In this document: piece by piece, positions 20,769-31,558 of the stretch
How the letters are laid out: each line of letters opens with the position of its first letter
Numbering within the stretch: position 1 is the first letter of the stretch
Assembly: GCF_027483985.1 (NCBI RefSeq)
Contig: NZ_JAIXTJ010000017.1
Coordinates: 124,001 to 188,000 of the forward strand
Direction: 5' to 3'
Source of the DNA: Flavobacterium sp.
Lineage (GTDB): Bacteria > Bacteroidota > Bacteroidia > Flavobacteriales > Flavobacteriaceae
Length of the DNA: 64,000 nt
Notes under the pieces: generated by a model
The model's database searches: none
Seen by the model: only the letters and a program-made list of their open reading frames with translations
What the model was told of the DNA's origin: nothing
Position numbers and translations under genes: made by a program

Positions 20769-21827
20769 ATGATCAATCTTTTTAATACCCATATAGAATC
20801 TTTATCCATCCATAGAGTTGGAAATAAAAGCCGTAACGAAGCCATTTTTTTATCTGAAAACCAATATGGTTTAAATGACGAAATCGTGCCTTTATTGAAA
20901 GAATATTTCTTTAAGTCTTTTCGTGAAAAAGAAGAAAACTACTTTCAATTTGCACACGAAGTTGATTTGGAATACAATGATATGTTCAATCTAGCAACAG
21001 AGATTTTTACAAATCCAAGTTCAGTGCACGAGGTTTCTAAAAAAATTACAAAGCACCTTTTTGAACAATCTAATCATCCGCATATTAAAAACGGTGAAGT
21101 TTATGTAACTTATCTAACCAATGTTTCTATCGACAACAATGTAGTTGATGCCATTGGTGTTTTTAAAAGCGAATTACGTACTGATTTCCTTCAATTTGAA
21201 GAAAAAGACAGCAATTTAGAGATGATTCTGCAAGAAGGAATTAACCTTAATAAACTAGATAAAGGTTGCCTAATTTTTAATCACAAAAAAGAAGAAGGAT
21301 ATAAAATTTTAACCATTGACAGCAACCGATATGATGCGCGTTATTGGTTAGAACATTTCTTAGCAGTAGATGCTTTTCAAGACGAAAACTTTATGACTAA
21401 AAAATATTTAAAATTTTGTCAAGAGTTTGCTAAAGAAGTGGTTTTCCCGGCTGAAGATAAAAAGCAAGAAGTAATGTTTATGAACCGTGCTGTAAATCAC
21501 TTTGCCAAAAACGATAATTTTGAAGAAACAGCTTTCTTGAATGAAGTGATGGACAATCCTGATTTGATTCCTGAATTTAAAAACTACAAAGCCGATCGAG
21601 GCGAAAAATATAGTATTGAAGATGTAACCTCGTTTCCTATTGCGAACGCTGCCGTATCGGACGCACGAAAATCAATTAAAAACGTAATCAATCTTGATAC
21701 TAATATTCAAATCAAATTAGACTTTATAAATCCAGAAAGTGCAGAAAAGTTTGTTGAAAAAGGTTGGGATGAAGAAAAACAAATGTATTATTACTTAGTT
21801 TATTTCAATAAAGAACAAAAGAGCTAG
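20769..21827 (+). CDS. Nucleoid-associated protein (YejK/NdpA family)
   Basis: INLFNTHIESLSIHRVGNKSRNEAIFLSENQYGLNDEI...YVTYLTNVSIDNNVVDAIGVFKSE. Confidence 0.85.
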   Translation: MINLFNTHIESLSIHRVGNKSRNEAIFLSENQYGLNDEIVPLLKEYFFKSFREKEENYFQFAHEVDLEYNDMFNLATEIFTNPSSVHEVSKKITKHLFEQSNHPHIKNGEVYVTYLTNVSIDNNVVDAIGVFKSELRTDFLQFEEKDSNLEMILQEGINLNKLDKGCLIFNHKKEEGYKILTIDSNRYDARYWLEHFLAVDAFQDENFMTKKYLKFCQEFAKEVVFPAEDKKQEVMFMNRAVNHFAKNDNFEETAFLNEVMDNPDLIPEFKNYKADRGEKYSIEDVTSFPIANAAVSDARKSIKNVINLDTNIQIKLDFINPESAEKFVEKGWDEEKQMYYYLVYFNKEQKS

Positions 21828-21833
21828 TGATTA

Positions 21834-21864
21834 GTGTTCAGTGTTCAGTGTTCAGTGTTCAGTG
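21834..21864. repeat. 7-bp tandem repeat (GTGTTCA)x4 plus partial
   Basis: Direct read: gtgttcagtgttcagtgttcagtgttcagtg. Confidence 0.95.
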
Positions 21865-21874
21865 AAAAATAAAT

Positions 21875-21910
21875 TATTCCTCAATTGATTAAACAATTGG
21901 GGATTTTTTT
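21875..21910 (+). terminator. Intrinsic terminator
   Basis: attcctcaattg-attaaa-caattggggattttttt. Confidence 0.7.
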
Positions 21911-21976
21911 ATACTAAATTGTTAAAGATTTAGTTTGTTATTTAAATTTCGGTATCTTTCGTTAATTACCCATTAT

Positions 21977-23807
21977 ATGCGCTACTTTTTTTATTTAGTA
22001 TTATTATTTTTTAGTTGTCAAATTATGACGGCTCAAAAAACAGTGCCTACTAAATCGGATAGTGTTTATAAAAAAATTGATGACTTTTCTAAGGATAAAA
22101 AGTTCTTCAAATTAATGCATAAATTAATGTTTAGGTCTAAAAAAACCGGTAGCTACTAAAATCCAAAAACAAAAAAGTGCTTCTCCAATTCAAAAGTCAT
22201 TTGAAAAATACAATTGCCGAATTATTCGAAATATTTCTATTGAAACTTTAGATCCTTTTGGTTATTCTGCTGAAAACGATAAAGAACTTCCGGATAAAAA
22301 ACTGGAACGATTTGGAAATTCGTTGCACATTAAAACAAAAAAATGGACCATCCTAAACCTGTTGCTTTTTAAAAAAAATCAAGAACTAGATTCCTTATTG
22401 ATAAAAGAATCCGAACGTTTAATTCGAAGCCAACGCTATGTTAGAAGTGTTGTAATTAAACCTGTACCGATAGAAAACAATAAAGATTCAGTTGATATTT
22501 CTATCAGAGTTCTTGATACTTGGAGTTTAATTCCAACTGGTGCTTTTTCGAGTTCGAAAGCCAATTTAGAATTAACAGAACGAAATTTTTTCGGCCTCGG
22601 ACACGAAGTTAACTTTGATTACATTAGAAGTTTTGCCAATAATACCTTTGCTTATGACTCAAGATATTTTATTAGAAATATTAAAAATTCATTTGTCAAC
22701 GCAACGGTTTCATCACGAACTGACCTTGAAAATAATACTTTCAAAACAGCTCGTTTGGACCGACCATTTTATTCAACTTTAACGCATTGGGCAGGTGGTT
22801 TTTATTATGATTATAGAAATTTCAATGAAATCTTGTCCGATATCAACAATCAAACCTCTACACAAAATTTTAAAATAAAAACTTATGAATTTTGGACCGG
22901 TCATTCTACCAAAATTTTTGCTGGAAATTCCGATTTTTCGCGTGCTACCAATCTTATCACATCTATCGGATATACGAATACCACTTTTTTAAAGCAACCC
23001 GAACTGCAATATGATCCTATTCGGTTTTCAAATTCTTCAAAATTAGTTTTGGCTACAATTGGTATTTCCAGCCAGCAGTTTTATCAAGACAAGTATCTTT
23101 TTAGATTTGGTGTGATTGAAGATATTCCTTACGGAAAAGTATTTTCGTTTACTGGCGGTTTTGAAAACAAAAAAAACGTAAACAGAGCCTATTTTGGTGG
23201 AAGATTTTCTTATGGTGACTACTTAGATTTTGGCTATATAAGTGCTAATATAGAATATGGTTCCTTCTTTAATAACGGCAAAACAGAGCAAACCACAATC
23301 AAAATTGAAACCAATTACTTTACCAACTTATTTTCAATTGGAAATTGGAAATTTAGACAATTTGTAAAACCAGTTTTAGTCCTCGGAAACAATCGTTTGA
23401 ATACAACCAAAGACCGTTTGAACTTAATCGACGTCAACGGAATTCCTGGTTTTAACAGTTCACCACTTGTTGGAACGCGAAAATTTCTAACTACATTTCA
23501 AACACAATCCTACAACCCAAAAAATTGGTATGGCTTTAATTTGAGTCCGTTTATGAATTTTACTTTAGGTTTTCTTGACAACGGAAATAATAAATTCTTC
23601 AATAACAAAATGTATTCTCAAATAGGTTTGGGCGTACTAATCAACAATAACTATTTGGTTTTCAATAGTTTTCAATTCTCATTTTCTTATTATCCGTCGC
23701 TTCCAATTGATGGTAGTAACATCATTAAAACCAATACGTTTCAAAACTCCGATATTAACCTCAATAATTTTCAAATCGGACAACCTTATGTTGTTCCGTA
23801 TCAATAA
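21977..23807 (+). pseudogene. Outer membrane protein (BamA/surface-antigen-like barrel), reading frame split by a +1 nt shift at an A7 tract
   Basis: ORF1 (21977-22159) with signal peptide MRYFFYLVLLFFSC ends ...FRSKKTGSY*. The +1 frame from the A tract reads KPVATKIQKQKSASPIQKSFEKYNCRIIRNISIETLDPFGYSAENDKELPDKKLERFGNSLHIKTKKWTIL... into the 22323 ORF. Confidence 0.75.
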
Positions 23808-23882
23808 ACACATTAATTTCTTGTTAAATGGAATTGATTTAAGGAACATTATTCATAATTTCACAAGGTTAAATGTTTGTCA

Positions 23883-25640
23883 ATGCATCTAAAAACGTAC
23901 CTATTTACATTTTTATCGCTTCTAATTTTTTATAATTCAAATGGTCAAATTAGAATAGCCTCTTTTGAATTTGATAAAGAAAAAAAAGGACCTACAATTG
24001 TCTACTATAATTTTTATAATGACATTCAAATGATTGAAATCGAATATAATAATTATGAAAAAGCACGAGTTGACCACGAAGATGCCATCAAACCAATAAG
24101 CAGTATCAGACCAAGAAATTACGGACATAATGCTATTATTTTTAGAACTAAAAATGGTGAACTTTTACACCAATACAATTTAAAAGGAAACGCATTTAAA
24201 CCAACCGACTTTCTTCCTGCTGAAAAATGCATTACAGTAACACATTCCTCAAGATTGAATTCAAAATATGTTGCCAAAACCAATTATCCTTCTTACGGAA
24301 AATATAATTTTTTTGTAACAGAAAACAACAAAGCCGGCTTGATTGACACTTTAGGAACTCCAATTTTAGAGGTAGTTTATGATGGCCTTCTTAGTTATAA
24401 TCACAATTTTAATCTTAATTCTTTTGTGATGTTTGATACTAGAAACGATCAAGAACAAGAAAAATGTTTTTATACGATGAAAAGTAACGGAAAATGGGGA
24501 TTTAAAAGTGATAAAATTACCATCGAACCAAAATATGATGATTTGATTCCGATAAAACAGAATGTTTTAAAGATTAAAAAAAATAATAAATATGGTTTGA
24601 TTAACGAAAAAGAAGAAAGCTTAATCGAACCAATTTACACCGATTTAATTTATAAGAATGATTTTTATCTTTATACCACAGAAGGCATCGAAAATATTGA
24701 TAAATACGCAACACTTTACGGAATTATTGATTTCAATTTCAAAATAAAAACACAACCTATTTATAATAATATTGACGATATTATTGAAAATTATTATCCG
24801 TCAGGAAAGTATTGGGCTTGCAAAACTGATGGTTGTGGCGCCATAGACAAAAACGGAAATGAAATTTCGAAGTTTAAATATGGTTCGATGCCTCAAAATC
24901 CGTACAATACCTTTTATCGAACAACAGGATATCGAGACAGCAACAAATACTACATTTTGAATTTAGATTTTGAAGAAATCGGTAAAAATTATGATGCAAT
25001 TTATGATTGGAAAAATCAACTGTTTACTGTCAAAAAAGGATCAAAATTAGGATTAATTGACCTTAATAATAAAGTAGTTTTACCTTGTGAATATGATTCA
25101 TTCTGGCAAGAATCCAGAAGCGAATTGGGTACACTAATAAAAAACAAAAAATATGGCGTCATTACTAGTAAAGGAGTTGTAGTAATTCCTTGTAAATATG
25201 ATGATTTATACTTTACAGTTGATAATACCATTGTAGCAACACTCATTGATGCAAATGACAAAACTAACCGAAACAGAAAAGTAGGTTTGTTAAGCGCCAA
25301 TGGCAACCAAATGACTTCTTTTGTATATGATGAAATTGAAACGATTGATTACGGATTTTATCGTGTTAGAATCGACACAAAATATGGTGTTCTCAACAAA
25401 GATGGTAAAGAAATCACGCCGGTAAAATATGATGAAATTTACCGCTACCGAAATGGTTTTTGCATTGCCAAACTTGACTTTGGATACGGCTTTATAGATA
25501 CTTCTGGAAAAGAAATAACCCATTTCTATTATGAAAAACCAAGCGATTTCAACTACAACGCTGCCAAAAAACTAAGAGCCAAAGCTTATTTAAGAGGAAA
25601 AGAAGTTATTATTGATGAGAATGGTAAGGTTATATACTAA
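23883..25640 (+). CDS. WG-repeat-containing secreted protein
   Basis: Signal peptide; repeated KYGLI/KYGVI...PCKYDD/TPVKYDEI units. Confidence 0.9.
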   Translation: MHLKTYLFTFLSLLIFYNSNGQIRIASFEFDKEKKGPTIVYYNFYNDIQMIEIEYNNYEKARVDHEDAIKPISSIRPRNYGHNAIIFRTKNGELLHQYNLKGNAFKPTDFLPAEKCITVTHSSRLNSKYVAKTNYPSYGKYNFFVTENNKAGLIDTLGTPILEVVYDGLLSYNHNFNLNSFVMFDTRNDQEQEKCFYTMKSNGKWGFKSDKITIEPKYDDLIPIKQNVLKIKKNNKYGLINEKEESLIEPIYTDLIYKNDFYLYTTEGIENIDKYATLYGIIDFNFKIKTQPIYNNIDDIIENYYPSGKYWACKTDGCGAIDKNGNEISKFKYGSMPQNPYNTFYRTTGYRDSNKYYILNLDFEEIGKNYDAIYDWKNQLFTVKKGSKLGLIDLNNKVVLPCEYDSFWQESRSELGTLIKNKKYGVITSKGVVVIPCKYDDLYFTVDNTIVATLIDANDKTNRNRKVGLLSANGNQMTSFVYDEIETIDYGFYRVRIDTKYGVLNKDGKEITPVKYDEIYRYRNGFCIAKLDFGYGFIDTSGKEITHFYYEKPSDFNYNAAKKLRAKAYLRGKEVIIDENGKVIY

Positions 25641-25799
25641 AAGATAAAATATATGAAAAACACGTAAAACTACGTATAAATATGAATATTTATACAGCTA
25701 TTTTTGTTTAATAATTTAAAGATTTATTTTAATAAAACACATTTGACTTCCAACCAAATGTCATTTTTCACACTCTATTAACTTAAAACCATTACTTTT

Positions 25800-27375
25800 A
25801 TGAAACAACGATTAAAACAGATTACAAAATTTATAGCGATATGTGCTCTTGTAGTACTCAGTAGCTGCGAAAAAGACCTTTATGAAGAAGGCATTAAACA
25901 AAATAGCAATCTTAAAATTGAACAAAAATCATTTCAAGAGTTATTATTAAACAAGAAATTTAGTTCTGCTTATCAAAAAGTAGAAAAAAGTAGAATCTCA
26001 AAAAGAGAAGGATTACAAGGTAGGACTGCACTCGAAGATGAGTACAATTTTACAATAGTAGAAAAGTCACCAGTAAAAATTTTAACAAATGATAGTGATG
26101 GCTCAACAACTTATGTAATGCTTATTGAAAGACCAATTTCTGAAAATTTAAAATTTGAAAACTTAATTTTAAATGACAAAAATGGTATTTTAGATGGACG
26201 TATTATTAAATATACATTATCAAAAGAGCCTCAAAAAAGATGAGAATCATGGTGGTGAAATTTTAGACATTACAAATACTGAAATGACTACTTTAGAAAT
26301 TGATGGTAGATATGGTATTCCGTGCGTAATGACCTATACAATTATGTGTGGTACTTTAGGAACAACACCGTATAATACTTATACAGGTATTCATATCGCT
26401 AATTGGGAATGTTATACTCTTAGTGACAACCTTTATATGGTTACATCTTTAGAATGTTCAGGCGGCGGTAACATTGAAGGAACTGGAACTATTGGTACTG
26501 GTACTGGTACAGGTGGTAACTCTAATACTGGTCCAAATGGCGGTAGCGGTGCAGGAACAACTCCATCAATACCAACATCACCAATATCGCCTTTTGGAAG
26601 TCATGAAATAATACAAAAAACACCTTGCGAATCTCTAAATAAAATATTACAAACACCATCATCATTACCTGCTGGTACTATATCTATTAAAGATGCGCTC
26701 ACACAACTAAGCGATAATGCGGATGATGGTCTAGACCATGAAGAAGGTTTTAATTTTGCTTTTAACCCTACAACTGGTCAGGTGTATGCAATACCGGCTT
26801 CAACACCGATAAATGATAATAATAAAATAGTGTATAGTAAAAATCAGTTAGTTTTTGGTGGAGCTCATTTTCACCAATTTGGATTAGAGCCGCAATTCTC
26901 GCACGATGATTTATATGTACTAAATACGTTTAATACACAATTTAGTAACCCGAACATCGTAAATAATTTACAAGCTCCACTCCCTATGCACCTATTGGTC
27001 ACTACTGATGGAGACGTATATGCAATTATGGCTGAAGATATGCTGGAGTTTTCTACATTAATTAATGACATATATAATAACGAAGATAAAAGAACAAAAT
27101 TTAGAGATAAACTTGAATCAAGATATGCAAAGTTCTTTAGAGCTCTAACAAATTCTTATACAGGTGATGCCGAAGATTATCAAGAAACCTTACTAAAATT
27201 TATAAATAATGTAAATCCTGCAGCCGGAAATGAAAATGGAAACTTAAGTTTAAAGTTGTATAAGGCTTCAAAAGTTAATGATGTATTGACTGGCGAGTGG
27301 AAAGAACTGAAACTACATCAAACAAATGAATTAAATTTTAATAATTTTACCGTAGAAAAAATAAACTGTAACTAG
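25800..27375 (+). pseudogene. Flavobacterial lipoprotein with Gly/Thr-rich linker and C-terminal JAMM-like domain; frame split by +1 nt at an A6 tract
   Basis: ORF1 25800-26243 starts MKQRLKQITKFIAICALVVLSSC and ends KEPQKR*. Removing one A at 26233-26238 gives KEPQKDENHGGEILDITNTEMTTLE..., continuous with ORF 26194-27375. Confidence 0.7.
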
Positions 27376-27377
27376 AT

Positions 27378-27968
27378 ATGAAAAAAATACTTATCACCTT
27401 GACGATACTAATTGCTTTTTCTTGTAAATCGCAGATTATCCCACAGAACAATGCTTATGTAGATATACCTAATAATGCTTACATTAAAGATACTGAAAAT
27501 TTTCTAGACAATTTTGTTGGTACATGGCACTACCAAAATGGAAATGAACAATTCACTATTACATTAGTAAAAGTGTTGCATCATGATTTTGGTAGTTTTT
27601 ATAAGGACATCATTATTGGTGAATATAAATATATTGACAATAATGGTAATACTTTGGTAAATACACTTGCTGATATAAATAATCCAAGTTTTCCTGGTCC
27701 TTTATACCATAAAATAGCAGGAGCTAGGTCTTTAATTAGATTAGAATATCCTAAATGCCTAGAGTGTAATCTGGACGAATACCGCATAAAGTCTTATTTT
27801 ACAGATCCCGACAGAAAATATCAAAATCTTGCTATTGTTTTTCGTTCAATAAGTGCAACTCAAATAAAGATAAAACTTTACAGAGAAGGGATGTCTACTA
27901 CAACCGATCCTAACGCACCTGACGAAATGAGAATTCCTGCTGGAGAGTACTTAATGAATAAAATTTAG
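27378..27968 (+). CDS. Hypothetical lipoprotein (flavobacterial, possibly DUF6705-like)
   Basis: MKKILITLTILIAFSCKSQ lipobox; YVDIPNNAYIKDTENFLDNFVGTWHYQNG. Confidence 0.6.
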   Translation: MKKILITLTILIAFSCKSQIIPQNNAYVDIPNNAYIKDTENFLDNFVGTWHYQNGNEQFTITLVKVLHHDFGSFYKDIIIGEYKYIDNNGNTLVNTLADINNPSFPGPLYHKIAGARSLIRLEYPKCLECNLDEYRIKSYFTDPDRKYQNLAIVFRSISATQIKIKLYREGMSTTTDPNAPDEMRIPAGEYLMNKI

Positions 27969-27977
27969 ATAATGCCA

Positions 27978-28006
27978 AAAGCCTCAGATTTTCTGAGGCT
28001 TTTTAT
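27978..28006 (+). terminator. Intrinsic terminator
   Basis: aaaagcctcag-atttt-ctgaggctttttatt. Confidence 0.8.
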
Positions 28007-28058
28007 TACTTTTCCTTCCCAAAAAAGAATTCCCTACCTTTGCAAAAAATACTACGCA

Positions 28059-29402
28059 ATGAATACTTTTGAGCAATTTAATCTTCCTAAATCTTTACAA
28101 AAAGCAATTGACGAAATGGGGTTGACTACTCCTACTCCAATTCAGGAAAAATCGTTTTCTGTTATTATGTCGGGACGCGATGTAATGGGAATTGCACAAA
28201 CAGGTACAGGAAAAACCTTAGCCTATTTATTACCGCTTTTAAAACAGTGGAAATTTGTTAATACCGACTCAGCTCGTGTGGTGATTTTAGTTCCTACTCG
28301 TGAATTGGTGGTTCAAATTGTAGAAGTTATTGAAAACTTGACCAAATATATGTCGGTGCGAACGCTCGGTATTTATGGTGGTGTAAACATCAACACACAG
28401 AAAAAAGCCGTTTACGAAGGAATAGATATTCTAGTAGGAACTCCAGGAAGAACTATGGATTTGGCACTTGATAACGTAATTCGTTTTGATTCACTTCAAA
28501 AATTAGTTATCGATGAGTTTGATGAAATCTTGAATTTAGGGTTTCGCTTTCAAGTGACTTCGTTGTTAACGATGATGAAAAACAAACGTCAAAACATTTT
28601 ATTTTCGGCTACAATGACCGATGAAGTAGATGCAATGCTTGACGAATATTTTGAATTGCCCGAAGAAGTTTCTCTTGCCGCTTCTGGAACGCCACTCGAA
28701 AAAATTGAACAATTAGGCTATTACGCTCCAAATTTTTTGACCAAGCTAAATTTATTAAATCATCTTTTAGATACTGACGAAAGTACTTCAAGAGTATTAA
28801 TTTTTGCTAACAATAAAAAAACAGTTGACTTAATCGCAAACAGTATTGAAGAAAATTATCCAGAGCAATTTGGAGTAATTCACTCCAATAAATCACAGAA
28901 TTATCGTTTGAACACCATGGCTTCGTTTCAAGCTGGTGAACTTCGCGGAATCATTACTACTGATGTAATGGCTCGTGGTTTGGATATTTCTGATGTTACG
29001 CACGTTATTAACTTTGAATTTACCGATATTCCTGAACAATACATTCACAGAATTGGTAGAACAGGTCGTGCTGATAAATCGGGAATCGCCATAAGTTTCA
29101 TAAGTCCGATTGAGGAAGAAATTCAAATTCAAGCGGAAATTTTGATGGAAAAAGAAATCACATTTTTAGATTTTCCAGAATCAGTGGTTGTTGCAGAACG
29201 ATTATTAGAATTTGAAAAAGATCGAAAAAAGGTAAAACAACTTTTAAAAAGACCTAAAATTGAAGGTGGCGATGCTTTTCACGAAAAATCTAAGAAAAAT
29301 CAAAAAGTAAATCTTGGTGGACCAGCAAAAACAAAACCGAGAAAAACCGAACCGAGAAATCGTGGCGTTGAACGTAAAAGAGCTGCAAAGAAGAAGAAAT
29401 AG
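28059..29402 (+). CDS. DEAD/DEAH box RNA helicase
   Basis: Q-motif TPTPIQEKSF, AQTGTGKT, PTRELVVQI, DEFD (variant Walker B), SAT, HRIGRTGR. Start moved from 27972 to 28059 because the upstream region is a terminator. Confidence 0.95.
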   Translation: MNTFEQFNLPKSLQKAIDEMGLTTPTPIQEKSFSVIMSGRDVMGIAQTGTGKTLAYLLPLLKQWKFVNTDSARVVILVPTRELVVQIVEVIENLTKYMSVRTLGIYGGVNINTQKKAVYEGIDILVGTPGRTMDLALDNVIRFDSLQKLVIDEFDEILNLGFRFQVTSLLTMMKNKRQNILFSATMTDEVDAMLDEYFELPEEVSLAASGTPLEKIEQLGYYAPNFLTKLNLLNHLLDTDESTSRVLIFANNKKTVDLIANSIEENYPEQFGVIHSNKSQNYRLNTMASFQAGELRGIITTDVMARGLDISDVTHVINFEFTDIPEQYIHRIGRTGRADKSGIAISFISPIEEEIQIQAEILMEKEITFLDFPESVVVAERLLEFEKDRKKVKQLLKRPKIEGGDAFHEKSKKNQKVNLGGPAKTKPRKTEPRNRGVERKRAAKKKK

Positions 29403-29548
29403 TTATAAGTAATCAGTCAAGGTTGACAGCTTTGTGAAATTTTTAAACTTTTATACTTTTAAAGCTTTAAACTTTTTGTTACTTTTGACAACCAAGTTTT
29501 AATGAACTCCGCAATATAAAAACGTTGTGAAGTAAACTATAATTAAAA

Positions 29549-31477
29549 ATGCAATTCAAACATCCAGAAATTCTTTATTTCCTTTTTTTATTGGTAATTC
29601 CGATCCTGGTGCATCTTTTTCAATTGCGTAAATTCAAAACGGAGTATTTTACGAACGTAAAATTCCTAAAAGAACTTTCGGTTCAAACAAGAAAAAGTTC
29701 AAAAATTAAAAAATACTTACTGTTAGCTTCAAGATTGTTGCTGTTAACCTTCTTGATTATCGCTTTTGCACAACCTTTTTTTAAAGCCAAAGACAGTAAA
29801 AATGCTACAAATGAATTGTATATTGTTTTAGACAATTCGTTCAGTATGCAAGCTAAAGGTCAAAAAGGAGAATTGCTAAAACGTGCCGTTCAAGATTTAC
29901 TTGAAAACACTCCGGAAAACGCCAACTTTTCACTGATTACGTGCTCTGATAATTTTTGGAATACCGACATAAAATCGATTCAAAAAGAAGTTCAAAATCT
30001 AAAATATAGCGCAACTCCATTTCAACTTGATAATTTGTTAGCCAAAATAAAATCACACAAATCAGCTTTTAATAAAGACATTGTGGTTATTACTGATGGT
30101 GTCGGTTTGCAGCCCAATCAAGTAAAAAACATCAAAGACGACGAAAATCTTTACTTCATACTTCCAGAAGCTGAAAAAACCGATAACATAGCTATCGATA
30201 GCGTTTACATCAACCAAACGGTGAATAACTTTTATGAAATTGGCGTGAAATTAACTGCGTTTGGCGATGATTTTAAAGATATATCCATTGCGTTGTACAA
30301 CAAAAATAAATTGACGGCCAAAACTTTAGTCAATTTTGAGTCCAAAATCAAAACCATCAATTTTACTATTCCAAAAGAAGACTTTCACGGTTATGTGACA
30401 ATAGCTGACAATAGTTTGGAATATGATAACACTTATTTTTTCAGCATTTCAAAACCTGAAAAAAGCAATGTTATCAGTATAGGTGAACCTGAAAAAAGTA
30501 ACTTTCTTTCAAGAATTTATACTTCAAATGAGTTCAATTATTCGAACTATCCGATTCAATCGTTGGATTATAATTTATTAGACAAACAAGATGCAATTAT
30601 CTTGAATGAATTAAAAGATATTCCACAAGCGTTGCAAACTACATTAAAATCATTTGTAGAAAAAGGCGGTAATTTAGTTGTGATTCCAAGTGCCGAAAGT
30701 TCTATTAGTAATCTGAATACCTTTTTAAATCTTTTTGGCGGAATGCAATTCAAATCACTTGGATCAACCGAAAAAATGGTTACTAAAATTAACTTTAGTC
30801 ATCCGTTGTTTAGCAGTGTTTTTGAGAAAAAAGTAGATAACTTTCAGTATCCAAATACTAAAACTTCGTTTGAAATTACTAATTCCGCACCAATGGTTTT
30901 AGGTTACAGTGACCAATCTTCGTTTTTGAGCGCTATTCAAAATAGTGTGAGTTCGGTTTATGTTTTTGCGGCACCAATTAATAAAGTTAATAGTAATTTT
31001 CAAAATTCTCCAATCATTGTTCCTACATTTTATAATATGGGACAAAATGCACAAAAAGCAGGAATAACCGCTTTAATTATTGGAGAAAACAAACCATTTA
31101 TAGCACAAACAACATTGACCAAAGACGAAATTGTGACTATAAAAAACACGACTGAAAGTTTTATTCCTGTGCAACAAATTCTAAACAATAAAGTAAAGTT
31201 GACTTTCAATGAAAATCCGAAAGAAGCTGGGAATTTTTACATATACAATACCAACCAATCTATTGAGAACATAAGTTTTAATTACAATCGAACAGAAAGT
31301 AATTTAGAAAACGTCAATACAAGTAGCATCAGTGATTTTAAAGAAATCAGTAATGTTGATGCCCTATTTGATACTTTACAATCCAATCGTGCTGACAATC
31401 AACTCTGGAAATGGTTTGTTGTTCTTGCCTTACTATTTATTGCTATAGAAGTTTTAATTCAAAAATTTGTAAAATGA
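29549..31477 (+). CDS. BatA/aerotolerance-regulator N-domain, VWA-like membrane protein
   Basis: MQFKHPEILYFLFLLVIPILVHLFQLRKFKTEYFTNVKFLKEL; YIVLDNSFSM; C-terminal TM. Confidence 0.9.
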   Translation: MQFKHPEILYFLFLLVIPILVHLFQLRKFKTEYFTNVKFLKELSVQTRKSSKIKKYLLLASRLLLLTFLIIAFAQPFFKAKDSKNATNELYIVLDNSFSMQAKGQKGELLKRAVQDLLENTPENANFSLITCSDNFWNTDIKSIQKEVQNLKYSATPFQLDNLLAKIKSHKSAFNKDIVVITDGVGLQPNQVKNIKDDENLYFILPEAEKTDNIAIDSVYINQTVNNFYEIGVKLTAFGDDFKDISIALYNKNKLTAKTLVNFESKIKTINFTIPKEDFHGYVTIADNSLEYDNTYFFSISKPEKSNVISIGEPEKSNFLSRIYTSNEFNYSNYPIQSLDYNLLDKQDAIILNELKDIPQALQTTLKSFVEKGGNLVVIPSAESSISNLNTFLNLFGGMQFKSLGSTEKMVTKINFSHPLFSSVFEKKVDNFQYPNTKTSFEITNSAPMVLGYSDQSSFLSAIQNSVSSVYVFAAPINKVNSNFQNSPIIVPTFYNMGQNAQKAGITALIIGENKPFIAQTTLTKDEIVTIKNTTESFIPVQQILNNKVKLTFNENPKEAGNFYIYNTNQSIENISFNYNRTESNLENVNTSSISDFKEISNVDALFDTLQSNRADNQLWKWFVVLALLFIAIEVLIQKFVK

Positions 31478-31558
31478 GTTTAAACCATCTGCAGCTAAAG
31501 AACAATTAGAATAGTGTTTAAACTTTATTTTTAAAAAGGTTCAAAAAAACAATTTATT

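Noticed and set aside
23877-25640. WG repeats considered as a possible repeat-containing toxin
   Set aside because: WG-repeat proteins are common in Bacteroidota; no toxin domain or immunity gene seen.
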